A DNA stretch of 64,000 nt from Bin80 sp965261255 (GTDB lineage: Bacteria > Bacteroidota > Rhodothermia > Rhodothermales > Bin80). Under the pieces are notes generated by a model. That model worked only from the letters and a program-made list of their open reading frames with translations. It searched no databases and had not been told where the DNA came from. Both the position numbers and the translations under genes were made by a program. Of the stretch, positions 9,692 through 18,306 are shown one piece after another (the first letter of the stretch is position 1; every line of letters begins with the position of its first letter). The stretch spans positions 2,046,001 to 2,110,000 of the forward strand of contig CBDHCQ010000004.1 of assembly GCA_965261255.1 (NCBI GenBank), written 5' to 3'.

Positions 9692-10073
9692 AAGATTAGG
9701 AACTTATAGCTCAAACGGTAACTCAAAGATCTAAGGATCCCTCGAAGTGTGCCCTATGTGAACTTGTTGATCTACTCCACAGATGTAGGGCCGAAGAATA
9801 GGTTGAATCCTGGCAGTTATAGCCGGTTGGCCAGTAATCGCATGTAGAGTCTGCCAGAAAATACCTGCGTAACGCTCTAATCCTTGCCACCGCTGACTGT
9901 CCAATCCAATTCAGCAAGAGAAGTTGTCACCGTATGACGCTCACGTGAAACACATGCGGCCGCGAAGGATCAGCATTCCTGAACCGTCGACCAGAATGCG
10001 GTTGAATAAACTCGGCATACATTCAGCCAACCAACTCTGAACCGCAATAGGACCAACAACGATCACACTTGGT
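9692..10073. other. intergenic, no gene seen
   Basis: This 382-base gap lies between convergent genes. Short open frames on the minus strand have no recognisable content. I saw no convincing terminator hairpin with a T-run. Confidence 0.4.
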
Positions 10074-10403
10074 CTATACTCTTGCAGTCCTATGACGATC
10101 ACGCACACGCTCACGCTGTTCACGGATCTGCCTTACTACGGCTTCAAGAGCCTCGTTGATCGCTCCGCGGACAGAATCCTGAGTGCGCGTTGCCGCGATA
10201 TTTGACGGTTTACGGTACACGACCAGGCGTACCTTGTATTCCGCGCGCTTATTGGTACCACTCACACATTCTACGGCAACTGAGGCCCCCGCAATATCAC
10301 GGTGACCCCGCGCCAACTTATTGAGCCGTACCTCAATGGCGTCTTTTTGCCGCTGGCCAAGATGTGTACCCTCTACGTAGTATTCGATTGCAAATTCAGA
10401 CAT
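10074..10403 (-). CDS. HPF/RaiA-like ribosome hibernation-promoting factor family protein
   Basis: A 109-residue product beginning MSEFAIEYYVEGTHLGQRQK matches the start and beta-alpha-beta layout of the sigma-54 modulation/S30EA family: a helix with KDAIEVRLNKLARGHRDI, a strand pair, and a final helix (AINEALEAVVRQIREQRERV) rich in basic residues. Family members bind the 30S subunit at the mRNA/tRNA channel and stabilise inactive ribosomes in stationary phase. The frame is open further upstream to 10529, but that would add 42 residues with no family similarity and overlap the carboxypeptidase gene, so the ATG at 10403 is preferred. It follows the M32 peptidase gene on the same strand with a 52-base gap and could be co-transcribed. 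The short form lacks the C-terminal dimerisation domain of long HPF. Confidence 0.72.
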   Translation of the reverse strand: MSEFAIEYYVEGTHLGQRQKDAIEVRLNKLARGHRDIAGASVAVECVSGTNKRAEYKVRLVVYRKPSNIAATRTQDSVRGAINEALEAVVRQIREQRERVRDRHRTARV

Positions 10404-10455
10404 TCTTCGCTTGATGTTTTCTTTGGAAACCGTCAGGATATGTTCCAGGGAATGC

Positions 10456-11979
10456 TTATGAACCTGGAACAAGAGATCCGTAAATGTCACCGTATTTCTG
10501 GCGTACATAGTCGAGCCAGGGAGCCGCACTAATTTCCCCTTTTGTCATCCACTCCATGATTTCATCGGCGGACAATTTACGTCCCCAATGATGTACATTC
10601 GCCTGTAACCATTCACGTAGTGGAGCAAACTCCCTTGACTCAATTTGTTCATCTAGATTACCTATCTCTGATTTAGCGCACGCAAACACCTGAGCCGACA
10701 TCAGGTTGCCAAGCGTGTAGGTTGGGAAATACCCGATTGCCCCCAGTGCCCAATGTATATCCTGAAGTACACCATCCGTGTCACTCTCCGGCCTAATCCC
10801 AAGATAACCCTCCATCCTGTCACGCCAGAGTTCGGGTAATTCCTTAACAGCAACTTTTTCCTCGACGAGCAACATTTCGAGCTCAAATCGGAGCATAATA
10901 TGCAAATTATAGGTTACCTCATCCGCCTCTACCCGAACAGGGGAAGCATGTACGCGGTTGATCGCCCGGTAGAAGTCTTCCAGAGATACAGAACCCAGGT
11001 TCTGCTCAAAACGCCGTTGCAGGTCACGGTAATAACCCGCCCAGAAGGGACGACTCCTGCCAATCTGGTTCTCCCAAAGTCGGGACTGCGATTCGTGCAT
11101 GCCCAGCGATGTTCCTTGAGCCAGAGAAGTACCTTCAAGTTCTGGGTCAATACCTTGCTCATACATGCCATGCCCCGCTTCATGTAAGGAACTGAAGAGC
11201 CCGGAGGTTAGATTTCGCTCATGAATCCTTGTGGTTAAACGGACATCACTCGTCGAAAAGGATGTGCTAAACGGATGTGCTGATACATCCTGCCTCCCTC
11301 GCTGAAAATCAAAGCCAATATCGCGCAGGACCTCCATCCCGAAATCCCATTGAATGTCGGCATCATAGGAATAGTAAAGGAATGCGTTTCTCGGCTGAGG
11401 AGCGCATTCAATGGCGCGCACAATGGGTACTAATGATGTGCGCAGATCATCAAAAATCTTTTTGACCTGTGCAGCAGTGACACCAGGTTCGTATTCGTCC
11501 AGTAGCGCGTCATACAGGTGCCCCGCGTAACCGACTGCCTCAGCTTTTTGAATACAGAGCCCCACAATCCTTTCCAGATCGCCAGCAAACCTGTCAAAAT
11601 TGTTTTCGCTGTATGCATGCCTCCACGACACCTTGGCCCTAGTCGCGGTTTGGGCAATCTCCCCAACTAGCTCCGGGGACAGTTTACGAGCACGGTCAAA
11701 ATCCCTCTCGGCCACCCGGACAATACTGGCCCGAAAACTCATGGAATCTTCATACTCGTCCTTCAGACACTCGAGTAGTTCACCCGTACGATCTCGAACA
11801 AACAACTCATGTGAAGTCGACTGAAGCGTGGCAATCTGCCGAGCACGGGCCTCTGTACCCGCTTCTGGCATGTACGTCTCCTGATCCCATTCTAATAACG
11901 CAGCCGCAGCTTGAAGATCACACGCTGCCCGAATGATTCCAAGTAATTCCTTGAAATCAGATTCTGTTTTTGAACTCAT
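10456..11979 (-). CDS. carboxypeptidase Taq family (M32) metallopeptidase
   Basis: This 507-residue cytoplasmic zinc carboxypeptidase has all the M32 signatures in order: HPF at about residues 235-237, DVRLTTR at 246-252, the metal-binding HEAGH at 266-270, the HESQSRLWENQIGRS segment with further active-site residues, and VRVEADEVTYNLHI near the C-terminus. Length is standard for the family (about 500). M32 enzymes remove C-terminal residues from peptides, broadly except Pro and acidic residues, and act in peptide turnover. The gene precedes the HPF-like gene on the same strand. Confidence 0.95.
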   Translation of the reverse strand: MSSKTESDFKELLGIIRAACDLQAAAALLEWDQETYMPEAGTEARARQIATLQSTSHELFVRDRTGELLECLKDEYEDSMSFRASIVRVAERDFDRARKLSPELVGEIAQTATRAKVSWRHAYSENNFDRFAGDLERIVGLCIQKAEAVGYAGHLYDALLDEYEPGVTAAQVKKIFDDLRTSLVPIVRAIECAPQPRNAFLYYSYDADIQWDFGMEVLRDIGFDFQRGRQDVSAHPFSTSFSTSDVRLTTRIHERNLTSGLFSSLHEAGHGMYEQGIDPELEGTSLAQGTSLGMHESQSRLWENQIGRSRPFWAGYYRDLQRRFEQNLGSVSLEDFYRAINRVHASPVRVEADEVTYNLHIMLRFELEMLLVEEKVAVKELPELWRDRMEGYLGIRPESDTDGVLQDIHWALGAIGYFPTYTLGNLMSAQVFACAKSEIGNLDEQIESREFAPLREWLQANVHHWGRKLSADEIMEWMTKGEISAAPWLDYVRQKYGDIYGSLVPGS

Positions 11980-12170
11980 ATGAAAGCTATAACCCGCACC
12001 CGAATTCCGCTTAAATATATTGCATTCTGCGCGTTGACCAAAACTACGCCGAATTACCCAAATATTGACTATGAATTTCGTGTGGCATACGCTACTTTCA
12101 CGACGTGTAGCATCGTTACCCAGATTCTACAGAAACCAGTATGCGGAATACGCGTGAAACCCGCTTCCCG

Positions 12171-12243
12171 GCCAACGTAGCTCAGTTGGTAGAGCAGCTC
12201 ACTCGTAATGAGCAGGTCGCCGGTTCGAGTCCGGCCGTTGGCT
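12171..12243 (+). tRNA. tRNA-Thr (anticodon CGT)
   Basis: A full cloverleaf can be drawn. The acceptor stem GCCAACG pairs perfectly with CGTTGGC, the D-arm is GCTC-AGTTGGTA-GAGC, the anticodon stem GCTCA/TGAGC holds the loop CTCGTAA, and the T-arm is GCCGG-TTCGAGT-CCGGC. The anticodon CGT reads ACG threonine codons. The discriminator base is T and CCA is not encoded. It sits divergently from the M32 gene; no integrase or repeated 3' end suggests use as an attachment site. Confidence 0.95.
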
Positions 12244-12570
12244 CACTTCTTTTTGACCGCAGATAATCTGTGTCTCCGGTGCTTCATGAAAACCGGATAT
12301 CTGCCTCGTGAGGCCCGTGATTCTCATTAATCCTTACCCTCCATCATACGGGAACCTGAATTTGAGAATAACCCTACCGTGCCTTCATGTCTTGGGACCG
12401 TAAAGGCCGACAATTATGTTGGAGAATCCCCGACGAATCTGGCGTCATGGCAATCGTGCCATCAACATAATCCCAGCTCACGTAAAGCAGATGCAGTACG
12501 GCAGCGTCAGGATCGGTGCAAAACTTGTAGTCTATCCTTGTCGAGAAAAAATCACAAGAATTGGCGAGCT
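12244..12570. other. intergenic, no gene seen
   Basis: This 327-base gap lies between the tRNA-Thr gene and the 3' end of the M1 peptidase gene. Two overlapping short frames are present on the plus strand, without recognisable motifs. No second tRNA follows. Confidence 0.4.
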
Positions 12571-14730
12571 TCAGTCAAACTGCTCCAGCGCCCACTCTGC
12601 TGCTGATCTTATCACGTTACGTGGCGAACTGTCCTGCGCCGCCTCTTCCAGAAATTGGACGATCGAAGGATCCCCTATTTTTCCAAGGCTCCTGAGCGCC
12701 TCTGCACGAGCAAAATAGCTCGTATCGTTGCCGTAAAATTCAACCAGCAAGTCGCTGTACTCTTCGCTCCCCAACTCCCCTAAACCATGGACTGCCGCCG
12801 CTCTAACACGTGAGTGCGGATCATGAATAGACGCAGAAAACAACCCGGCATCACTATCGGCAATACTCCTGGACAATACATCTAGGCACGTCATGCGGAC
12901 ATTCCAGAATGGATCAGACGCTGCGCAGTCTGAGAGCACCGCACGCACCTCGGTTAGAGACGCATGTGCTTCAAGATCAATTGCTGCCCGCCGGCGCCCG
13001 GCAACATCATCATGAACAAGCTGGTAACGCAAATCAGCGACATCCTTCTCAAAGGACCAGTCGGCCAACAGTGTGCCGTCCGCATCAAAACGAACAAAGT
13101 GTGGACGACCATCTACCTGGAATTCGAAAGTATTGGTTCTTTCTGACAGCCAGATCTGCTCTTCCTGTACGCCGGATGCCGTATGTATCCGAACATTTAC
13201 AGGAATTCTGTACACGAATGGAGAAGCCATATCTTGTGATTGTTCTACCGTCAGCACGAGCGTGCCCGACGTGTCCCAAGCCTGGGTTATGGTGATTTCG
13301 GGGTGGCCTGCACTGTAAATCCATTGGTCGAAAAACCATTCCATATTCTGGCCTGTCACGTCCTTGATTGAAGTAATAAAATCGTACGTGTGCACAGGCT
13401 GAAAAGCATGATCGTTAAGAAAACGCTGAATGGATCTCTGAAAGGCTACAGGACCTAGAATACCTCGAAGCATTTCGAGAATGACCGCCCCCTTCTGGTA
13501 GGTATGTCGATCGAAATTTTGATTTGGATATTGCCAATGTTCAAACACAACCGGACGACGGTAGCGGTCGTTTGCCTCACGGAAGTACGCGTCCTTTTTG
13601 CTCTGAAGATTCACCGCACACTCATCACTTCCATGAGCATGACACGCCCACGCATACTCACTCCAGGTTGCAAAGCTTTCGCTTATCCATGTTTGTGACC
13701 AATCGCGGTAAGAAACCAGGTTACCGAACCAGTGATGCGCGGCTTCATGGGCAACCAACCAGTCACTGGGGTAATCCTGCTCAGCATGCTCATCATGGAT
13801 GGTCACGTGTCCGAGGACCGTTGCAGTCGTACTTTCCGCCCCACCCCCTATACCCGGAATCGTGACCTGATCGAATTTGATCCAAGGATACGGCACGCCA
13901 TAGAGTGCCTCCATAAATTCCAGAATTTCTGGAGTGCGCTCAAAGGAACGCATTGCATCGTCAACATCCTTCGGATAGACCCAATAATTGACTGGAATTG
14001 AGCGCAAGGAATCTTCCAATATGACATATGGCCCGGCAACTGCTACGTACAGGTATGTGGGATGCGGCAACTCCTGGTCCCAATGCCACGTCATTAAACC
14101 ATTCTCTTCTTCTGTCACAGAAATTAGGCGCCCATTCGAGAGCGCTTTGTACCCGGGCCTGACGGTAAGCAGCGTTTCATGAGATGCCCGGTCGTTCGGG
14201 TGATCGTAGCTGGGCATCCAGTGCCGAGCTCCTTCCGGGAAAGAAAGCGTGTTGATTAATTGCGGGTTCTCATCTGTTTCATCCTTAAAATCAATCCCAA
14301 GATCGTAGCTCGCTGACATGCCATAGGCCTCCGAATCAATGTCAACATTAGACGCATGGTAGTACACAGTGAACTGCAGCGTGTCCGTATATGCGTAGGT
14401 TCTGGATAATCTAATTTGGAGGTTGTGAGGCTCCTGTGTGAAGGGCAGCATCTCCCCTGTTGCATTATGTACGCTATCTACCACGAACGTCTCCGCATCC
14501 AAGTGGAGCTCTGTGAAGCTGTCGCTCAGGGGCGTCATCGTGATAGTATTTGAACCCGAGAACGACTTGGAATCTTCGTCGAAAATCAAATGAATGCGAT
14601 AATGAATTACATCATACGTCCGAGTCCGTTCTGCCTGGAAAGGCCTAGAATAAAGGTCAACCGTCTGAGCAATTGCAGTGCTGCTCAAGGAAAGTAGAAA
14701 TGCCGTTCCAAGAATCCGTATTCCAGCCAT
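12571..14730 (-). CDS. M1 family aminopeptidase with C-terminal HEAT-like repeats
   Basis: This 719-residue exported zinc aminopeptidase starts with a cleavable signal peptide (ILGTAFLLSLSSTAIAQ). The catalytic domain has the exopeptidase motif as GGGAES (residues 295-300), the zinc site HEAAH (328-332) and the third ligand Glu at about 351, the classical HEXXH-18-E spacing. After the catalytic part, residues from about 590 form HEAT/PBS-lyase-like helical repeats (RVRAAAVHGLGELGS, FARAEALRSLGKIGD), common in Bacteroidota-type M1 enzymes. The product should trim N-terminal residues from peptides in the periplasm or at the surface. The gene is monocistronic as far as visible, with 310 non-coding bases on its upstream side. 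Confidence 0.93.
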   Translation of the reverse strand: MAGIRILGTAFLLSLSSTAIAQTVDLYSRPFQAERTRTYDVIHYRIHLIFDEDSKSFSGSNTITMTPLSDSFTELHLDAETFVVDSVHNATGEMLPFTQEPHNLQIRLSRTYAYTDTLQFTVYYHASNVDIDSEAYGMSASYDLGIDFKDETDENPQLINTLSFPEGARHWMPSYDHPNDRASHETLLTVRPGYKALSNGRLISVTEEENGLMTWHWDQELPHPTYLYVAVAGPYVILEDSLRSIPVNYWVYPKDVDDAMRSFERTPEILEFMEALYGVPYPWIKFDQVTIPGIGGGAESTTATVLGHVTIHDEHAEQDYPSDWLVAHEAAHHWFGNLVSYRDWSQTWISESFATWSEYAWACHAHGSDECAVNLQSKKDAYFREANDRYRRPVVFEHWQYPNQNFDRHTYQKGAVILEMLRGILGPVAFQRSIQRFLNDHAFQPVHTYDFITSIKDVTGQNMEWFFDQWIYSAGHPEITITQAWDTSGTLVLTVEQSQDMASPFVYRIPVNVRIHTASGVQEEQIWLSERTNTFEFQVDGRPHFVRFDADGTLLADWSFEKDVADLRYQLVHDDVAGRRRAAIDLEAHASLTEVRAVLSDCAASDPFWNVRMTCLDVLSRSIADSDAGLFSASIHDPHSRVRAAAVHGLGELGSEEYSDLLVEFYGNDTSYFARAEALRSLGKIGDPSIVQFLEEAAQDSSPRNVIRSAAEWALEQFD

Positions 14731-15041
14731 TTGACTTTTTGATGCTGCGACTTTGAAGTTTCAGATCAATCTACGGTGAATTGCATCCGAATAGGTAGTG
14801 TGATGGCGTATCCGTCCGAGATTCCCACATTAAATGCCCCCAGATAACTGCCTTATTCGCACATACCTCAGCTCCAATAGAACGGCGACTGTCTTTCTGG
14901 GTTGATCTATTGATCCATACCCAGAATCTTCTCGTTGAGCAACCTGATAAATCCTTCTTGCTCCTACACAGGAAGTGTGCCGCGCTGTTCAATAATACAT
15001 CATACCGTGCACCGGTATGATCTACCAACAGACCGGTCACA
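14731..15041. other. intergenic, no gene seen
   Basis: This 311-base gap separates two genes on the minus strand. It should contain the promoter of the M1 peptidase gene. A 92-codon open frame here has no recognisable features and is treated as chance. Confidence 0.4.
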
Positions 15042-15884
15042 TCAGGCAAACCGGATCGAAGCCACCCGAATTGCCCCCATATTCGGAACTGGGCGCATTT
15101 CGTTCCTACCAGTACGGCTGAACTCTAACTGATGCTGAGTCACGATTTCCTCAACTTCACCATTCATGCTTTCTGCTAGATCTTTGACCTCTGAATCTGC
15201 GTAGCGCTGCATGGTGAATGGTAAATCTAAAAGGGCAGAGAATCGGGTGAAAAAATCTTCGATAATATCTGCCTTCGGAGTACCAACCAGTAATTCATCC
15301 GGGAGAGCATATTCAAACACCAGACGCCCCCCTGGAGTGCGGAGCGCACTTAAGGTGATGCGATAAACTTCTTTCGGAACATAGTATGAAATCCCTTCTG
15401 AGATCAGCAATGTTGGAGCATCCGGTTGCCAATCAGCATTACGCAGCACCTCGGTCAGAGAAGGCACATCTGCAAGATTTGCAGCCAGGAATGAAATTTC
15501 GGGACCGCCGATCTTCTCGTTGATCTCTGCTTTGAGAGCCGTATTGGCCATATCTACATCAAAAATCCGAGCGTTCGGGTGGCATTCCGCGAGATCAATA
15601 GTTAGCGGATCCAGTCCACCCCCGAGCTGAATCACTTGCGCAGACGGATTTTTTCTCAGATATTCGTGGCTGTATTTTTGTACTCCGTACTTCCTGTTCA
15701 GAATTTCCACGCACTCTTCTTCCCAAGTATCCTGAAACTGCTCCAGAAGTGAGTCAGCAGCCGACAAATCAAGGGAATTCAAAAAAGCACGTGCCGCGGT
15801 GCCGCGGTATACCTCTGGCCCCGTGTGGGACAATACGAATGCGGAAGTAACAGGAACTTCAATCATGATTTCAACAGTGTTCAA
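15042..15884 (-). CDS. SAM-dependent methyltransferase, leucine carboxyl methyltransferase (LCM/PPM)-like
   Basis: This 280-residue cytoplasmic protein has a Rossmann methyltransferase core of the LCM type. The SAM-binding motif VIQLGGGLDPLTIDL replaces the classical GxGxG, followed by the acidic end of strand 2 (ARIFDVDM) and the catalytic-strand region APTLLISEGISYYVP. In bacteria this family is used on natural-product intermediates, Leu-type carboxylates or as polyketide-associated methyltransferases, but nothing nearby indicates a substrate. The ATG at 15884 is used; an ATG six codons later (MIEVPVTSAF) would fit equally well. It is transcribed away from the hydroxyproline genes. Confidence 0.72.
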   Translation of the reverse strand: MNTVEIMIEVPVTSAFVLSHTGPEVYRGTAARAFLNSLDLSAADSLLEQFQDTWEEECVEILNRKYGVQKYSHEYLRKNPSAQVIQLGGGLDPLTIDLAECHPNARIFDVDMANTALKAEINEKIGGPEISFLAANLADVPSLTEVLRNADWQPDAPTLLISEGISYYVPKEVYRITLSALRTPGGRLVFEYALPDELLVGTPKADIIEDFFTRFSALLDLPFTMQRYADSEVKDLAESMNGEVEEIVTQHQLEFSRTGRNEMRPVPNMGAIRVASIRFA

Positions 15885-16183
15885 ATGTGAAGATTATCAA
15901 TCAGCCTCGAAAAACGTTTCAACTGCGCTCTAATGGTCAATGACGATGTACTGTTCCCGAAGGAAATGATTTTTTGCCGGCTCTATCCAGGTGCAAAGGT
16001 GTCACTGCAATGGTATCAGATCCGAGAATGATTAGATATCTTCATCGAACGTGGCTTCGATATCCAATTTCCTCTGTAACTTTTGTTCGACTGCAATCCG
16101 TGAACGGGATACAACGCTATCTGAACCGATTATAGCCGTTTTCTGTTGACACACAGAGGAGCTTGTAATACTCTCAAGAAGCA

Positions 16184-17230
16184 ATGAAACTCAAAATTGA
16201 CGCAACAAATACCTGGTGCCCAAATGGTCTCGTGATCAAGTGTATTGACGCGCATACCGAAGGAGAACCTCTGCGCGTAATTCTCGCGGGCTACCCACAA
16301 CCGGCGGGCAATACCATACTGGCACGCCGGCGAGATCTGGAGACAAATTATGATGCATTCCGTACCGCCCTCATGTGGGAGCCTCGGGGACATGCAGATA
16401 TGTACGGATGCCTGATCACCGAACCGGTTCGTGATAATGCCGACTTCGGAGTACTCTTCATGCATAACGAGGGATACAGCACGATGTGCGGCCATGGCAT
16501 TATTGCCGTAACAAAAGTGGTTGTTGAAACGGGGATGCTCCCAAAGTCAGAACCCGAAACTCAGGTAGAAATTGATACTCCCGCCGGGCAGGTAACCGCA
16601 TGGGCACGAATAAAAAATGGTAAAGTCGAATCCGTCCGATTCAGAAATGTCTCTTCCTATGCATACACGATAAATAAAACTGTCGAAGTACCCGGATTTG
16701 GACCGATCCTCTACGACATAGGCTTTGGTGGTGCATACTATGCTTATGTGTCCGTCAGCGAGGTAGGGCTGAAAGCAACTCCAACCTATTACGGCAGGTT
16801 GATCGACGCAGGTAATGAGATTAAACAGGCCGTTATGGCAAGTATGCCTATTGACCATCCATCCGAACCCGATCTGGGCTTCCTGTACGGAACGATCTTC
16901 ACTGGCCCTGCTGAATCTGCAGATGCGCATAGCCGTCATGTCTGTGTCTTTGCAGACGGCGAAGTGGACCGCAGCCCGACGGGCACCGGCGTTAGTGGAC
17001 GACTTGCAGTGCTACATGAAAAAGGGCTAATAAAGGCCGGGGAGTGCATAAGAATTGAAAGTATTATCGGCAGTTCCTTTAAGGGCACAATCGTGCAAAC
17101 CAGTACGAATCGAGAGAGTGAACACAATTCGATCGTACCGGACATTGAGGGGCGCGCTTTCATTACCGGGCAACACACATTTATCCTGGATCCAAAGGAT
17201 CCTCTGAAAAACGGCTTTATTCTGCGATAG
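16184..17230 (+). CDS. trans-3-hydroxy-L-proline dehydratase (proline racemase superfamily)
   Basis: This 348-residue enzyme belongs to the proline racemase superfamily. The first catalytic position is Cys in MCGHG (Cys about 102), while the second catalytic Cys of racemases is replaced by Thr in DRSPTGTG (Thr about 266). This Cys/Thr pair is the hallmark of trans-3-hydroxy-L-proline dehydratase (also in human L3HYPDH), which removes water to give delta1-pyrroline-2-carboxylate. The N-terminal IDAHTEGEPLRV motif is also conserved. The next gene encodes an ornithine cyclodeaminase/mu-crystallin family reductase that would convert the product to L-proline, so the pair forms a compact degradation route for a collagen-type imino acid. 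Confidence 0.9.
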   Translation: MKLKIDATNTWCPNGLVIKCIDAHTEGEPLRVILAGYPQPAGNTILARRRDLETNYDAFRTALMWEPRGHADMYGCLITEPVRDNADFGVLFMHNEGYSTMCGHGIIAVTKVVVETGMLPKSEPETQVEIDTPAGQVTAWARIKNGKVESVRFRNVSSYAYTINKTVEVPGFGPILYDIGFGGAYYAYVSVSEVGLKATPTYYGRLIDAGNEIKQAVMASMPIDHPSEPDLGFLYGTIFTGPAESADAHSRHVCVFADGEVDRSPTGTGVSGRLAVLHEKGLIKAGECIRIESIIGSSFKGTIVQTSTNRESEHNSIVPDIEGRAFITGQHTFILDPKDPLKNGFILR

Positions 17231-17231
17231 C

Positions 17232-18221
17232 GTGATCATGCCTACGATTCGAGTACTCTCGAGAGAGAATATTGCGTCAGCAATTACAATGCGCAAGGCC
17301 ATTGATCTGATGCGCGATGGCTTCATTGCACTTTCTTCTGGACGCGCAAGCGTACCCATACGCATGAACGTGCCGCTTGAAGAGCACGGCGGACGTTCAT
17401 TATTCATGCCTGCGTATTCTCCTGATCACGGACAGATCGGGCTGAAAGTCGTTAACCTGAGTCCAGATAATCACGACCGCGGGTTACCATTCATCCACGC
17501 AGTCGTCATGGTTAGCGACGCTCAAACGGGCACTCCCCTCGCCCTCATGGACGGTGAGTTTATAACAGCTCTACGAACAGGTGCGGGAGCCGGACTGGCA
17601 ACGGAGATCCTGTCTCGCCCATCATCATCCGTTCTGGCAATGTTTGGAACCGGGATCCAGGCAAATACACAACTCGAAGCAGTCTGTGCTGTACGACCGA
17701 TCAAAAAAGTAATTGTATTTGGGCGTTCCCCTGAAAACACCGAGGCATTTGTGAAAAGAGCAACACAACATTATGGGATAAACGTCACAAGTTCCAAGGC
17801 ACCCGACGAGCTTGCCGAAGCTGATGTTGTATGCACAGCTACCACATCCCTGACCCCCGTTTTTGCGGCCGAGCATATCGCGCCAGGTACACACATTAAC
17901 GGAATTGGCTCCTACAGGTCTGACATGACTGAAATCCCTGCTCAGACTGTTGCAGACGCTAAGGTGGTTGTGGATCAACGCGAGGCGTGCCTCCAAGAGG
18001 CAGGGGATCTAATTGTACCGATTAGCCGGGGGGATTTCGACGAATCCCACATTCATGCTGAGTTGGGAGAAATCCTGATAGGCAATGTGGAAAGCCGCAC
18101 GAGTGATTCAGAGATCACCTTCTTCAAGTCAGTGGGGAATGCCATTCAGGATCTGGTAGTCGCCAGCTTTCTGGAAGAGCGAGCCAGACAGGAGGATCTA
18201 GGCACTGAGGTAGTCCTTTAG
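17232..18221 (+). CDS. delta1-pyrroline-2-carboxylate reductase (ornithine cyclodeaminase/mu-crystallin family)
   Basis: This 329-residue Rossmann protein has the family hallmarks: an early substrate Arg/Lys region (RASVPIRMNVPLEEHGG), DGEFITALRTGAGAGLATEIL, the dinucleotide-binding MFGTGIQANTQLEAV, and a following segment ending in the HINGIGSYRSDMTEI motif of this family. Most bacterial members next to trans-3-hydroxyproline dehydratase genes are NAD(P)H-dependent delta1-pyrroline-2-carboxylate reductases, and that context supports the call over true ornithine cyclodeaminase. A GTG at 17232 directly follows the upstream stop; an ATG at 17238 is an equally good start. Either way the genes are translationally coupled. 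Confidence 0.85.
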   Translation: MIMPTIRVLSRENIASAITMRKAIDLMRDGFIALSSGRASVPIRMNVPLEEHGGRSLFMPAYSPDHGQIGLKVVNLSPDNHDRGLPFIHAVVMVSDAQTGTPLALMDGEFITALRTGAGAGLATEILSRPSSSVLAMFGTGIQANTQLEAVCAVRPIKKVIVFGRSPENTEAFVKRATQHYGINVTSSKAPDELAEADVVCTATTSLTPVFAAEHIAPGTHINGIGSYRSDMTEIPAQTVADAKVVVDQREACLQEAGDLIVPISRGDFDESHIHAELGEILIGNVESRTSDSEITFFKSVGNAIQDLVVASFLEERARQEDLGTEVVL

Positions 18222-18232
18222 CATAAGGTAGC

Positions 18233-18256
18233 GGGATTTACGCTCGACGTAAACCG
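18233..18256. terminator. possible hairpin between convergent genes
   Basis: An inverted repeat TTTACG-CTCGA-CGTAAA (18237-18253) lies 12 bases after the reductase stop and before the converging flavoenzyme gene. The six-pair stem is short and is not followed by a T-run on either strand, so termination is only a suggestion. Confidence 0.25.
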
Positions 18257-18306
18257 GGTATCCTCGATTGTGTCATCCGGTTGTTTAAATGTTGGTGGTG
18301 GGCAGA

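Noticed and set aside
12171..12243. tRNA-Thr as a possible integration site
   Set aside because: No integrase, no repeated tRNA 3' end and no foreign-looking block follow it in this window.
14771..15049. 92-codon minus-strand frame between the methyltransferase and M1 peptidase genes
   Set aside because: It overlaps the methyltransferase 3' end and shows no conserved-looking segments.
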